A stretch of 64,000 nt of DNA from an uncultured Devosia sp. (lineage in GTDB: Bacteria; Pseudomonadota; Alphaproteobacteria; Rhizobiales; Devosiaceae). Shown piece by piece: positions 1-12,532 of this stretch (position 1 is the stretch's first letter; every line of letters begins with the position of its first letter). The stretch is from assembly GCF_963517015.1 (NCBI RefSeq), contig NZ_CAUQDV010000001.1, positions 1,866,001-1,930,000 on the forward strand, written 5' to 3'. Below the pieces are notes generated by a model. That model saw only the letters and a list, made by a program, of their open reading frames with translations, searched no databases and had not been told where the DNA came from. Made by a program: the position numbers and the translations under genes.

Positions 1-2259
1 GACGGCAAGATTTCCTATGTGAACTCCCACTATGGCAGCTTCACCGGCGCCATGAACAATGGCCTGCCGGTCAGCGTGCCGCGGCTGTTTGCCGGGCAGT
101 CCGATGCCAGCGAAGCGATCTACCGCCTCTCGCGCGCCGGCAAGGATGGTCGTGCGGCTGTGGAAGACATCCGCATCGTGGGTGGCCTTGGTGGTTCGGT
201 GACCGAGGTCAACAAGGCCTTCTGGTATCGCGTTTCGGTGCGGCCGCTGCCGGCCTCGGACGAGGCCAGCAAGCCGCTAGTGATCTGGTCGGTCGAAGAC
301 ATCACCCGCGACAAGGATAGCAACGAGAGCGCCTTCCGCGATCTGCAGCGCGCCATCGACTATCTCGATCACTCGCCCGCCGGCTTCTTCTCGGCCGACG
401 CGCATGGCGCCATCCAGTATCTCAATTCGACGCTGACCGACTGGCTCGGCTATGATCTGGCTGAGTTCAACGCTGGCCATCTGCGCCTCAGCGACCTCGT
501 GCGCGGCGATGGCGCGACGCTGTTGATGCGCGGGCGCGGCGATGGCGAAATTCGTACCGAAATCATCGACATCGATCTGGTGCGCCGCAATGGCACCTCG
601 TTCCCGGTGCGGCTGCTGCATCGTGCGGCGCGGCTGGCCGATGGCGAGCTGGGCGAAACGCGGACCCTGGTGCTGGACAAGTCCAATGCGCCGGAAAACG
701 AGGAAGAGCTGCGCGCCGCCGAAGTGCGTTTCTCGCGCTTCTTCAACGACACGCCTTTCGCCATTGCCACGCTCGACCGGCAGGGGCGGATCATCCGCAC
801 CAATGCGCCGTTCGGGCGGATTTTTCACTGGTCGGGTGAAGAGAAGAGCCTCGAATTGCAGCCGCTGACCGAGCTGATCGGCGAGCAGAGCCGCGAAAAG
901 TTTGGCCGGGCCATTGCCGATGCGCTGGCCCTGCGTTCGGAAGTCGAACCGGTGGATGCACTGCTGAGCGCCGAGGGCGATCATGCGGTGCGGCTCTATC
1001 TCTCCTCGTCCGAAATCAGCGCCGGTTCGCCCGAGCAGGTCAATGTCTATGCGCTGGACATGACGGACCAGCGCAAGCTCGAAGCGCAGTTTGCCCAGAG
1101 CCAGAAAATGCAGGCCGTGGGCCAGCTGGCTGGTGGCGTGGCGCATGACTTCAACAATCTGCTGACGGCCATCATCGGCTTCTCCGACCTGCTGCTGCTC
1201 AAGCACAAGCCGGGCGATCCTTCGTTCAGCGAGCTCATGCAGATCAAGCAGAATGCCAATCGCGCTGCGGGCCTCACCCGGCAGCTCCTGGCCTTCTCGC
1301 GCCGGCAGACCCTGCGGCCTCAGGTGCTGGAGCTGCCGCTGATCGTCGATGATCTGACCGTGCTGCTCAAGCGCATGATCGGGGAGAAGAACAACCTGGG
1401 TGTCGAGCATGGCCGCAATATCTGGCCGGTTCGCGCCGACGTGGTGCAGCTCGAACAGGTGATCATCAATCTGGTGGTCAATGCGCGTGACGCCATGCCC
1501 AATGGCGGCTCGATCACCATTCGCACCGCCAATGTCGAGAAGTCCGAAGCGGAGCGTATGAGCTTCGAGGGCATGGTCCCGGCCGATTATGTGCTGATCG
1601 ACGTGCAGGACACCGGCACCGGCATGAGCCAGGAAGTCATCGCCAAGATTTTCGAACCCTTCTTCACCACCAAGGAACTGGGCAAGGGCACGGGCCTGGG
1701 ACTTTCGACGGTCTATGGCATCGTCAAGCAGACCGAGGGCTATATCTATCCGGTCTCGACGGTGGGCGTCGGTACGACCTTCAAGATATTCCTGCCGCGT
1801 CACGTTCCTGCGGCGGCGGAGCTGGAGGCCAAGGCGGTCGCTGCTGCGGCGCCGGTCCGCGACCTTACCGGGCACGAACGCATCCTTCTGGTCGATGACG
1901 AGGAAAGCGTAAGGGCCTTCTCGGCCCAGGCGCTTCGCGCCACCGGCTATGAAGTGTTCGAGGCCGATGGCGGCGAAGAGGCGCTTGAGATCCTGGAAGA
2001 CGAAGATTTCAGAATCGACCTGATGATTTCCGACGTCGCCATGCCGGAGATGGACGGGCCAACCCTGCTCAAGCATGTCCGTGAGACCATGCCCAATCTC
2101 AAGGTCATCTTCGTTTCCGGCTATGCCGAGGAAAGCGTGCGCCGGGACATCGAGGACGACCAGAGCGTCGAATTCCTGCCCAAGCCCTATTCGCTCGACC
2201 AGATCAATACCAAGGTCAAGGAAGTGCTGCAGATGCTGGGCAAGGATGAGCTCAATTGA
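1..2259 (+). CDS. cckA: Hybrid sensor histidine kinase CckA (5' end outside window)
   Basis: This is the cell-cycle hybrid kinase that feeds phosphate through ChpT to CtrA at the inner membrane. The open frame runs in from base 1, so the N-terminus (normally two membrane segments) is missing. Counting from the GTG at 19, PAS-like regions fill about residues 1-350, with [10 protein letters not shown] near 257-266. The dimerisation box has phospho-acceptor His376 (VAHDFNNLL). The ATPase N-box lies near 480-500, DTGTGM near 531 and the GTGLGLS box near 557. A receiver domain (about 620-740) has the VDDEE acid pair, Asp672 ([10 protein letters not shown]) and Lys722. Kinase plus C-terminal receiver in this order is CckA architecture. 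The stop overlaps the next start by 4 bases. Confidence 0.93.
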   Translation, partial: DGKISYVNSHYGSFTGAMNNGLPVSVPRLFAGQSDASEAIYRLSRAGKDGRAAVEDIRIVGGLGGSVTEVNKAFWYRVSVRPLPASDEASKPLVIWSVEDITRDKDSNESAFRDLQRAIDYLDHSPAGFFSADAHGAIQYLNSTLTDWLGYDLAEFNAGHLRLSDLVRGDGATLLMRGRGDGEIRTEIIDIDLVRRNGTSFPVRLLHRAARLADGELGETRTLVLDKSNAPENEEELRAAEVRFSRFFNDTPFAIATLDRQGRIIRTNAPFGRIFHWSGEEKSLELQPLTELIGEQSREKFGRAIADALALRSEVEPVDALLSAEGDHAVRLYLSSSEISAGSPEQVNVYALDMTDQRKLEAQFAQSQKMQAVGQLAGGVAHDFNNLLTAIIGFSDLLLLKHKPGDPSFSELMQIKQNANRAAGLTRQLLAFSRRQTLRPQVLELPLIVDDLTVLLKRMIGEKNNLGVEHGRNIWPVRADVVQLEQVIINLVVNARDAMPNGGSITIRTANVEKSEAERMSFEGMVPADYVLIDVQDTGTGMSQEVIAKIFEPFFTTKELGKGTGLGLSTVYGIVKQTEGYIYPVSTVGVGTTFKIFLPRHVPAAAELEAKAVAAAAPVRDLTGHERILLVDDEESVRAFSAQALRATGYEVFEADGGEEALEILEDEDFRIDLMISDVAMPEMDGPTLLKHVRETMPNLKVIFVSGYAEESVRRDIEDDQSVEFLPKPYSLDQINTKVKEVLQMLGKDELN

Positions 2260-2651
2260 ACGAGCAGGGGCGCTTCGAGGGAGCCAATGAGCTCAATGTC
2301 CTCGGTGAAGCGCTCCAGCCTTGTTCCAGCAGTCCGCTGACCGGCTTCTATCGCAGCGGCTATTGCGCTGCTGGACCCGAGAGTGCGGCGGTGCATCTGG
2401 TCTGCATCCAGGCGAGCGACGAATTCCTGGCCTATTCCAGATCGGTCGGCAACGACCTGTCGACCGCCATGCCGCAGTTTGCCTTTCCGGGGCTTTTGGC
2501 CGGCGATCGCTGGTGCCTCGTCGCCCAGCGCTGGGCGCAGGCCCATGTGGCCGGCAAGGCGCCGCGGGTCTATCTGCGGTCGACGAACGAGGCGGTTCTG
2601 GGCTTCATTCCGCTTGAAATCCTAAGGACTTATGCGCTGGACCTGAACTGA
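2256..2651 (+). CDS. DUF2237 family protein
   Basis: This 131-residue protein of unknown function matches the DUF2237 family. Recognisable blocks are LNVLGEALQPCSSSPLTGF (about 14-32), the GYCAAGPES turn, HLVCIQASDEFLAYS, GNDLSTAMPQFAFPGL and GDRWCLVAQRW. The conserved cysteines at the start of several blocks are typical of the family, whose length (about 120-130 residues) it matches. The TTG start overlaps the cckA stop (TTGA), so translation is probably coupled. No other in-frame start gives the full N-terminus. No enzymatic role is established for the family. Confidence 0.85.
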   Translation: MNEQGRFEGANELNVLGEALQPCSSSPLTGFYRSGYCAAGPESAAVHLVCIQASDEFLAYSRSVGNDLSTAMPQFAFPGLLAGDRWCLVAQRWAQAHVAGKAPRVYLRSTNEAVLGFIPLEILRTYALDLN

Positions 2652-2695
2652 CGGTCCACTGGAAATGCCTTGGGCGATACGCCGGTGAGCGGAGC

Positions 2696-2875
2696 TCACT
2701 GCCCCTTGACGATGCGGGCCAGCGACACCGCCAAGCCCGCGGTGGCCACGAGGAAAAACGTCCATTGCAATACCAGCAGGAATACACTGGTGGCCTCGGT
2801 GGCGGTCACCACCGAATAGCCCAGCCAGAGAACGACAATAGCGCAGACGAGGGCGGACAGGCGGGGATTGGTCAT
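2696..2875 (-). CDS. Small two-helix membrane protein
   Basis: This is a 59-residue hypothetical protein starting MTNPRLSALV. Residues about 7-25 and 30-52 are hydrophobic and separated by a short TATEAT turn, so two membrane spans are expected, ending in a basic tail (ARIVKGQ). The ATG at 2875 was preferred over upstream in-frame starts because the upstream part would overlap the preceding aldo/keto reductase gene and reads as low-complexity shadow. It starts 8 bases after that gene ends, so it is probably the last gene of the gguC-like operon. Function unknown. Confidence 0.6.
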   Translation of the reverse strand: MTNPRLSALVCAIVVLWLGYSVVTATEATSVFLLVLQWTFFLVATAGLAVSLARIVKGQ

Positions 2876-2883
2876 GGCAGGCC

Positions 2884-3903
2884 TCAAGCTGTTCCGCCGG
2901 GGATTGGCGTGCCCGCTGCCAAAAGGCCCTTGCCGGCAAGCGTGGTCCAGAGTTCGGCGGGAATGTTCACGTCCCACCATTCCAGAATCCCATCGAGTTC
3001 CTTCGGCGAGCGCGGGCCGGGCAGCACGTTGCAAACCGCCGGGTGGGTTAGCGGGAATTGCAGGGCGGCCGCAGGCAAGGGTATGCCGAACTCCCGACAG
3101 ACAGATTCGATGGCGCGCACCTTGGCGACCACGGCGTCGGGCGCCTTTTCATAGTTGAACTTGTCGCCGCCCACGAGGATGCCCGAGTTGAACGGGCCAC
3201 CCACGACCACCGAAGCGCCACGGTCCACGCAGGTCGCCATGAAAGGCGTGAGGGAGGTCTGTTCCAGCAGCGTATAGCGGCCGGCGAGCAGGAAGACGTC
3301 CCAGTCGCCCAGCGCAAAGGCGTCCATCAGCACTTCCCACTCGTTGACGCCAAGGCCGATGGCCTTGACCGCGCCAGCGTCGCGCAATTCGCGCAGAGCC
3401 TTGTAGCCGCCATCGGCGAGCTGGGCCCAGAGTGGCTTGTTGCCTTCGACGCCATGCGTGGCTGCGCCGATGTCGTGGACGTAAAGGATGTCGATCTGGC
3501 CGAGGCCCAGGCGTTGCTGGCTGTCCTCATAGGAGCGCATCACGCCGTCGTAGGAATAGTCATAGACCTGCGCAAAGGGCAGGGGATCAATCCAGGCGCC
3601 CTTGTTCTGCATGGCCGGATCGACCGGGCGGAGCAGGCGGCCGACCTTGCTCGACAGGACGACACCCTCGCGCCGCTCGCGCAGCACGTCGCCGACCAGA
3701 TGCTCGGACCGGCCGAAGCCATACTGCGGAGCGGTATCGACATAGGTCAGGCCCTTGTCGAGGGCATGGTGCACGGTGGCGCGGCCCTGGTCGGCTGGCA
3801 CGGCGCTGAAGATGCCGGCGAGGGAGGCGGCGCCCAGGCCGAGCGTCGTGACTTCGAGTTCGGTGCGGCCGATGCGGCGTTTTTCGAAGGCGCGAGCTGT
3901 CAT
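2884..3903 (-). CDS. Aldo/keto reductase (D-threo-aldose/pyridoxal dehydrogenase-like)
   Basis: This is a 339-residue NAD(P)-dependent oxidoreductase of the aldo/keto reductase superfamily, a TIM barrel in the cytoplasm. The catalytic tetrad can be read: Asp56 (YVDTAPQYG), Tyr61, Lys86 (SSKVGRLL) and His143 (LYVHDIG). The DTAPQYGFGRSE and SSKVGRLLRP blocks resemble L-fucose/D-threo-aldose 1-dehydrogenases and pyridoxal 4-dehydrogenases rather than general aldehyde reductases. It lies 50 bases downstream of a GguC/AraD1-like gene on the same strand. A role in oxidising an aldose to a lactone for that pathway is an inference from context. Confidence 0.85.
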   Translation of the reverse strand: MTARAFEKRRIGRTELEVTTLGLGAASLAGIFSAVPADQGRATVHHALDKGLTYVDTAPQYGFGRSEHLVGDVLRERREGVVLSSKVGRLLRPVDPAMQNKGAWIDPLPFAQVYDYSYDGVMRSYEDSQQRLGLGQIDILYVHDIGAATHGVEGNKPLWAQLADGGYKALRELRDAGAVKAIGLGVNEWEVLMDAFALGDWDVFLLAGRYTLLEQTSLTPFMATCVDRGASVVVGGPFNSGILVGGDKFNYEKAPDAVVAKVRAIESVCREFGIPLPAAALQFPLTHPAVCNVLPGPRSPKELDGILEWWDVNIPAELWTTLAGKGLLAAGTPIPGGTA

Positions 3904-3953
3904 GTTATCCCTCCCAAAGGCGGAGGGATAACTGACATGTCAGTCGAGCAAGC

Positions 3954-4949
3954 TCAATAGAGATTGCCGATTTCAAGCTTTCCTTCGGTCTCGCTCTGCA
4001 CCGGATTGCGCAGTGCGGCACCAAACTGGGCTTCCTCGATCTCGAAGATATCGCCGTCCTGGGTCTTGATGCCGTCGGCAAAGCTCAGGGTGGCGGTGCC
4101 GAACATATGGACATGGACGTCGCCGGGCTGGCGGAACAGGTCATACTTGAAGTGGTGATACTCGAGGTTGGCGATGGTGTGGCTCATATTGTCCTCGCCG
4201 CTGAGAAATGGCTTTTCCCAAAGCACCTTGCCATCGCGCCAGATACGCGACTTGCCTTCGATATGGGCGGGGAGATCACCGACGCGCAGTTCCGGGCCGA
4301 AGGCGCAGGCGCGCAGCTTGGAATGGGCCAGATAGAGATAGTTGACGCGTTCGGTGACGTGGTCGGAAAATTCATTGGCGAGGGTGAAGCCGAGTCGGCG
4401 CGGCTGGCCTTCATGGTCGATCAGATAGATGCCCGCCATTTCCGGCTCTTCGCCGGCGTCGAGGGCAAAGCCCGGGGAGGGGATGGCCTGGCCGGGATTG
4501 ATCACCGAATAGCCATTGCCCTTGTAGAACCATTCGGGCTGCACGCCCTTCTGGCCCTCGGCCGGCTTGCCACCCTCAAGGCCCATGCGGAACATCTTCA
4601 TCGTGTCGGTCAGGCCGACTTCGCTCTGGCCGCTATTGGCCGTGTGCATGGCGTCGCGGGTGGCGGCCGAGCCGAGATGGGTCAGGCCGGTGCCGGTGAC
4701 ATAGAGATGGGCCGGATCGGGGTGGTCGATCGGGGCGAGCAAGCGGCCGTCGGCGATGATGGCCTGCCGGTCGACGGTTTCGCCCAGACCCAGTTCGGCC
4801 ACCAGCGCAGCGAGGCCTTTGCCGCTTTCCAGCGCGACCATGGCCAGCGCATAGACGCTGGCGGCGCCATTGACGACACGGGTCACGCCATTGTCGACGG
4901 CGCCGACGGCGCGCTCACCATTGGCGTCGATAAACTGGATCAGATTCAT
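3954..4949 (-). CDS. GguC/AraD1-like FAH-superfamily protein
   Basis: This 331-residue protein belongs to the fumarylacetoacetate hydrolase-related superfamily, in the GguC/AraD1 group associated with sugar-acid (2-keto-3-deoxy acid) metabolism. Visible blocks are YVTGTGLTHLGSA (about 85-97), WFYKGNGYSVINPG, the acidic GEEPEMAGIYLI metal-site region, LANEFSDHVTE and HVHMFGTATLSFADG near the C-terminus. The ATG at 4949 has a GAGGAG ribosome site 10 bases upstream and was chosen over a TTG 18 bases earlier. It is first of a leftward operon with an aldo/keto reductase and divergent from recA. The exact substrate cannot be read from sequence. Confidence 0.8.
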   Translation of the reverse strand: MNLIQFIDANGERAVGAVDNGVTRVVNGAASVYALAMVALESGKGLAALVAELGLGETVDRQAIIADGRLLAPIDHPDPAHLYVTGTGLTHLGSAATRDAMHTANSGQSEVGLTDTMKMFRMGLEGGKPAEGQKGVQPEWFYKGNGYSVINPGQAIPSPGFALDAGEEPEMAGIYLIDHEGQPRRLGFTLANEFSDHVTERVNYLYLAHSKLRACAFGPELRVGDLPAHIEGKSRIWRDGKVLWEKPFLSGEDNMSHTIANLEYHHFKYDLFRQPGDVHVHMFGTATLSFADGIKTQDGDIFEIEEAQFGAALRNPVQSETEGKLEIGNLY

Positions 4950-5156
4950 GGGACCTTGGCTCCTCAACTGCGCCCTAAGCGCCTGCGAGGCATAAAGCGC
5001 AAGAGGCCAGCCGCTGGCAAGTCAAAAATCATACTTATTGTCTGGAGCGCGATTCTCAATGTGTGAGTGTCAATGCTAACAGTCCGCTAGCAGTTTGACG
5101 CGAAATGTCGCTTCCGATCGAATCTCATGTGACTGGCTTTGTTCTCATTTTGTCCC

Positions 5157-5183
5157 TTGACAATTTGAGAACAATTTGCGAAC
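5157..5183 (+). promoter_or_regulatory. recA promoter region with LexA (SOS) box
   Basis: A TTGACA -35 element (5157-5162) is followed by GAAC-AATTTGC-GAAC at 5169-5183, a perfect match to the alphaproteobacterial LexA box GAAC-N7-GAAC (GTTC-N7-GTTC on the other strand). A degraded second copy, GTTC-N7-GTCC, lies at 5141-5155. The box sits where RNA polymerase would bind. No clear -10 element is visible at ideal spacing. It is 84 bases upstream of the recA ATG. Confidence 0.8.
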
Positions 5184-5266
5184 AAATGAAGCACATTCAA
5201 TGCATGGCCACCGACGGCAACAGCGCGTTGCGCAGCCCTCCCGAGCGTGGAATAAGGAGAGACAAA

Positions 5267-6343
<1,077 letters not shown>

Positions 6344-6468
6344 GGCTTTTGGTCCTAGCGGTGGTTTTCGCCGATGGACCTGGCGGCCAGTTGCCTCTGG
6401 TTTTGATGACCGGAGTGCGGACCGTTCCGCGACGAAATATTCGACCTCCCCATGCAGGGAATTTTGGA

Positions 6469-6500
6469 GGCATTGCGCAAGCAGTGCCTCTTTTCTTTTC
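6469..6500 (+). terminator. Intrinsic terminator after recA
   Basis: GGCATTGC-GCAA-GCAGTGCC (6469-6488) forms an 8-base-pair stem with one G-T wobble and a four-base loop. It is followed by TCTTTTCTTTTC. It lies 125 bases past the recA stop and 114 bases before alaS, separating the two units. Confidence 0.65.
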
Positions 6501-6613
6501 ACAAAGGCCTCTGTGCCGCCGCAATGCTGGACATTGGCGGGGGCTGCACGATAGAAAGCCTGCCAAACTCGTCTCGTGGCGCTGCGCGCCGAATCCCCTA
6601 CGAAAGCCTCTTT

Positions 6614-9265
<2,652 letters not shown>

Positions 9266-9270
9266 ATGAA

Positions 9271-9296
9271 AAGCCCCGCGAAAGCGGGGCTTTTTT
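9271..9296 (+). terminator. alaS terminator
   Basis: AAGCCCCGC-GAAA-GCGGGGCTT (9271-9292) followed by TTTT is a textbook intrinsic terminator starting 5 bases after the alaS stop. Confidence 0.92.
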
Positions 9297-9300
9297 GTGC

Positions 9301-9359
9301 TTTAAGCTGGTCGCGTTCTCGAACCGCAAAACCGGAACCACTTTTGCTGAGAACGCTCC
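9301..9359. repeat. Nested palindromic extragenic element
   Basis: GCGTTCTC (9313-9320) pairs with GAGAACGC (9349-9356), and inside it GCAAAA (9326-9331) pairs with TTTTGC (9342-9347), enclosing ACCGGAACC-type sequence. It resembles short palindromic elements scattered through Rhizobiales genomes with a GAACCG..AAAACCGG..ACTTTT core. Only one copy is seen in this window, so assignment as a repeat rests on recall of that motif. Confidence 0.5.
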
Positions 9360-10244
9360 CTAGAGTCCGGTGCGCCAGAAGAAGAGGCGGGGCTTCCACA
9401 CGATGCGGACCTTCTCGGTCATGACGTTGGCGAGGCCAGCCGCCAGTACGATGACAAGGCCGATGACGGCCACATAGTCCGGATACTCGCCGAAAAAAGA
9501 AGCGCCGAAGACGATGGCCCAGATCAACTGGCTATATTGCACCGGGGCGACGAGGCTGGCGGGCGAACGCCGCGTGGCGCCGATCAGCAGCAGGCCACCC
9601 GTGCCGCCCAACAGGCCGATGGCGAGAAAGATCGCCATCTGCTCCAGCGAGGGCAGCACGAAGACCGGGATCATCAACAGGCCATTGAACAGGCCCGAAT
9701 AGAAGACCTGGATGCCGACCAGGCTGACGCGGCGTTCGACCGGCGCGATGTGACGCAGGATGATGGTGGTCGCGCCGCCCAGAAACACCGAGCAGAGAAT
9801 AGCGAGGTGGCCGAGATGGACCTCGCGCATGCCGGGGCGAATGACGAGCACCACGCCCAGAAAACTGATGATCAGCAGGAGCCAGCGATGGGCGGCGACA
9901 TGTTCTTTGAGCAGCCAGACGCCGAGCAGGGTGACCATGATCGGCGTCAGGAAGCCGATGGCATAGACATCGGCAAAGGGAATGTGGGTGAAGGCATACA
10001 TCACGCAGGCCGTGCTGGTGATGGCCGTGGCGCAGCGCAGATGCACCAGCCAGGGATGCTTGAGCTTGTAGATATCGCGCCAGCGTTCACCGCGCTTGGT
10101 GAGCATGGCCGGAATGATCGAGAAGCTGGTGGTGAAGAAGGCGATCTCGAAGACCGACATGGTCGATCCGGTCGCCTTGATCAGGGCGTCGGCCATGGAA
10201 AAGCTGGCATAGGCCAGAAAGGCGAGCAGGACGCCGACGGGCAT
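9360..10244 (-). CDS. DMT superfamily (EamA) transporter
   Basis: This is a 294-residue inner-membrane protein of the drug/metabolite transporter superfamily. About ten hydrophobic segments are visible and the two EamA halves can be recognised: residues about 5-135 and 150-280. The first half has the KATGSTMSVFEIAFF and YAIGFLTPIMVTLLG blocks, and the second has GATRRSPASLVAPVQYSQ followed by ASFFGEYP. The second-half motif with Pro, Tyr and Glu is typical of EamA exporters. The next gene upstream is a clear paralogue in the same orientation. Substrate unknown; amino-acid or metabolite export is typical of the family. Confidence 0.88.
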   Translation of the reverse strand: MPVGVLLAFLAYASFSMADALIKATGSTMSVFEIAFFTTSFSIIPAMLTKRGERWRDIYKLKHPWLVHLRCATAITSTACVMYAFTHIPFADVYAIGFLTPIMVTLLGVWLLKEHVAAHRWLLLIISFLGVVLVIRPGMREVHLGHLAILCSVFLGGATTIILRHIAPVERRVSLVGIQVFYSGLFNGLLMIPVFVLPSLEQMAIFLAIGLLGGTGGLLLIGATRRSPASLVAPVQYSQLIWAIVFGASFFGEYPDYVAVIGLVIVLAAGLANVMTEKVRIVWKPRLFFWRTGL

Positions 10245-10323
10245 CGCAACATCCAGAGCTGGAGGGAAGACTCGAAGATCGGCCTACCATACAAGCGATG
10301 CAGAGAAGCGTCGATGGGCCTTG

Positions 10324-11256
10324 CTAGATTTCGGGGCCTTGAACTTCGGTAATATTGCTGGGCGGGCCGGGACGGCTGGCGCGATATTCGGCAAAGCGGC
10401 CAGCAATACGCGTGCGGGCGCCGTCGATGAAGACATTGACCAAGCCGGACAGAACGACGACGGCAAGGCCGATATAGGCGATAAGGTCGGGGTGTTCTGC
10501 ATAGAACCAGGCGCCAAGCCCGATAGCCCAGACGATCTGCACATATTGGATGGGTGCAACCTGGCTGGCCGGCGCATTGCGGGTGGCAGCGATCAGCAGG
10601 ATATGGCCCATGCCGACAAGGCTGCCCGAAGCGGCGAGGAGGCCAAATTGCTGCAGCGTCGGCATGACGAAGCTGGGTGCCATCAGTATGGCATTGATGA
10701 CGATGAGATAGAGCGCGGGCAGGGCGATCAGGCTGACGCGCTTTTCCCTTGGCGCGATGACGCGCAGGATTGTGGTGGTTGCGGCGCCGAAGACGGCGCA
10801 GAGCAGGGCTGTCAGGTGACCGAACTCGAGCTCGCGAAAGCCCGGTCGTACCACCAGCATGACACCGATGAAGCCGAGAGCGAGCATAGACCAACGGATC
10901 AGGTCGACGCGCTCCTTGAGGATCAACACCGACATGACGGTGATGAAGAGCGGCATCATGAAGACCAGCGAATAGGTCTCGGCGAAGGGAATGGTGGTGA
11001 AGGAGACCGTGACCAGAATAGAGGAGGCGACGCCGCTGAAAGAGCGGGCGTGCACCAGGAGCGGCTGGTTGAGCCTGAAACTGTCACGCCAGCGCTCGCC
11101 CTTCGGCTTGGCGAAGGTGGCCGGGATCAGCCCGAACAGGGCGATGAAAAAGCCGATCTCGAAGACCGACAGGTCCTGCCCGAAGCCCTTGATGATGGCG
11201 TCGCCGCAGGAATAGACCGAATAGGCAACGATCGCGTAGAGCACGCCGATGGGCAT
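10324..11256 (-). CDS. DMT superfamily (EamA) transporter, tandem paralogue
   Basis: This 310-residue EamA protein is a tandem duplicate of its downstream neighbour. The starts (MPIGVLYAIVAYS against MPVGVLLAFLAYA), the KGERWRDSFRL block and ATRNAPASQVAPIQYVQIVW correspond directly. About ten membrane helices are expected, with a hydrophilic 30-residue C-terminal tail (about 280-310) that the paralogue lacks. Upstream (11257-11407) there is no gene before the divergent cobalamin riboswitch. The 67-base gap to the downstream copy suggests one transcript. Substrate unknown. Confidence 0.87.
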   Translation of the reverse strand: MPIGVLYAIVAYSVYSCGDAIIKGFGQDLSVFEIGFFIALFGLIPATFAKPKGERWRDSFRLNQPLLVHARSFSGVASSILVTVSFTTIPFAETYSLVFMMPLFITVMSVLILKERVDLIRWSMLALGFIGVMLVVRPGFRELEFGHLTALLCAVFGAATTTILRVIAPREKRVSLIALPALYLIVINAILMAPSFVMPTLQQFGLLAASGSLVGMGHILLIAATRNAPASQVAPIQYVQIVWAIGLGAWFYAEHPDLIAYIGLAVVVLSGLVNVFIDGARTRIAGRFAEYRASRPGPPSNITEVQGPEI

Positions 11257-11407
11257 GGAAAACCTGCGGGAACAGAGCTTTGGGCAATGACTGGAGCCTA
11301 GACGAGAGCGCCACGTCCGTCGATGCCATTGGTCGCATCTTGTATGGAAATGACACCCTTGCGCTGCTGTTCAAATTGCCGCATCAGTCTGGCCGATGGT
11401 TCTGGCC

Positions 11408-11583
11408 GCCGCCAAGATGGGCGACCGGATTAAAAGGGAACACGGTGCGACGTACCCATCAGGGCGCAAGACCGTGGCTGCCCCCGCAACTGTGAGCGGA
11501 GAGTGTTTCCGGGAATGCCACTGGCCGAAAGGCTGGGAAGGTCCGGAAGTGCATTGACCCGCGAGCCAGGAGACCTGCCGTCA
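11408..11583 (+). promoter_or_regulatory. Cobalamin riboswitch (B12 element)
   Basis: The canonical conserved blocks occur in order: GGGAACACGGTG (from about 11437), GGCTGCCCCCGCAACTGT (about 11475-11493), GCCACTGG (about 11517), GGCTGGGAAGG (about 11531) and the B12 box AGCCAGGAGACCTGCC at 11564-11579. Ends are approximate. This RNA binds adenosylcobalamin and usually represses the downstream genes. The stretch 11257-11621 contains no gene apart from this element. CCCGGCCGGG at 11595-11604, just after the B12 box, could belong to the expression platform. Confidence 0.95.
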
Positions 11584-11621
11584 TCCTTTTTCAACCCGGC
11601 CGGGGTGTGCCGCGGGAGACG

Positions 11622-11726
11622 ATGATGACCAGTTGCTGCGCAATCGCTGCCCTTTGTCTGTTCGGATCGCCCGTGCAATCTCGCCTGTTGGCGGAGGTTG
11701 CCGATGGCACCGGGTATGGACGCTGA
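11622..11726 (+). CDS. Possible 34-codon leader ORF
   Basis: An ORF starting ATGATGACC after CGGGAG reads MMTSCCAIAALCLFGSPVQS then RLLAEVADGTGYGR and stops at 11726. It overlaps the start of the ABC ATPase gene in another frame. It sits between the riboswitch and the first structural gene, so it could be a coupling leader peptide or part of the expression platform. The ribosome site is the only coding evidence; homology cannot be judged. Confidence 0.25.
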   Translation: MMTSCCAIAALCLFGSPVQSRLLAEVADGTGYGR

Positions 11727-12528
11727 CCGCTTCACCGGTGCGCAGCCGGCGCGACTGACGCTGGAAGATTTGAGCTGGGGCGTCGATGCCCGTCTGCCGA
11801 TCGTCGGACCGCTGTCAATCGCGGTCGAGCCGGGGCAGATGCTGGCACTGGTCGGGCCCAATGGGGCCGGCAAGTCGAGCCTGTTGCGCTGTCTTTATCG
11901 GTTTCATCGGCCGTCCACCGGTCGGGTGCTGCTCGATGGACAGGATATCTGGTCGTTGCCGGGCAAGTCCGTGGCACGGCGCATTGCCACTGTGCTGCAG
12001 GAGCCGGCCAGTGATTTCGGGCTGACCGTCGCGGAAGTGGTGGAACTGGGGCTGACGCCGCATCGCGGCGGCTGGGGCACGGATCATGCCGAATACGAGG
12101 CCGTCGAGGCGGTGCTGGCGCTGATGGAATTGACCCATCTTGCGCCGCGGGATCTGGCAACCCTGTCGGGTGGCGAAAAGCAAAGGGTGATGATTGCCAG
12201 GGCCTTGCTGCAAAAGCCTGACCTTCTGATTCTGGACGAGCCAACCAATCATCTCGATATCCGCCACCAGCTCGAAGTGCTGGAACTGCTGTCGCGACTG
12301 AAATGCACGGTGGTGGTGTCGCTGCATGATCTGGCGCTGGCCTCAGCGCATGCCGACCGGGTTCTGCTGCTCGATCAGGGCCGAGCAGCGGCTTTTGGCG
12401 CGCCGGTCGACGTGCTGACCCAAGCGACGATTCGATCGGCCTTCGCCGTCGAGACGCTGCTCGATGCGCATCCGGCCACGGGACGGCCCCGCCTCAGTTT
12501 TTATCTTCCCCATTCAAAATCGGAGTGA
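11704..12528 (+). CDS. ABC transporter ATP-binding protein (FecE/BtuD type)
   Basis: This is the cytoplasmic ATPase of a metal-chelate/vitamin importer under cobalamin-riboswitch control. The 274-residue product has Walker A GPNGAGKS (51-58), signature LSGGEKQR (154-161), Walker B LLILDEPTNHLD and the switch His in VSLHDLALA. The ATG at 11704 lies 6 bases after GGAGG; a TTG six bases earlier is too close to that site. It is followed after 4 bases by the binding-protein gene. The B12 switch suggests cobalamin, cobinamide or a cobalt chelate as substrate, but FecCD-family systems also carry siderophores. Confidence 0.9.
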   Translation: MAPGMDADRFTGAQPARLTLEDLSWGVDARLPIVGPLSIAVEPGQMLALVGPNGAGKSSLLRCLYRFHRPSTGRVLLDGQDIWSLPGKSVARRIATVLQEPASDFGLTVAEVVELGLTPHRGGWGTDHAEYEAVEAVLALMELTHLAPRDLATLSGGEKQRVMIARALLQKPDLLILDEPTNHLDIRHQLEVLELLSRLKCTVVVSLHDLALASAHADRVLLLDQGRAAAFGAPVDVLTQATIRSAFAVETLLDAHPATGRPRLSFYLPHSKSE

Positions 12529-12532
12529 TTGC

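Noticed and set aside
277..2076. A 599-codon minus-strand ORF antisense to cckA
   Set aside because: It is the third-codon-position shadow of a GC-rich gene: composition is Arg/Asp/His-rich and it matches no known domain, while the plus strand has unmistakable kinase motifs.
2685..2699. GTGAGC-GGA-GCTCAC hairpin between convergent genes as a terminator
   Set aside because: The stem is short and has no T-run on either strand, and it overlaps a stop codon.
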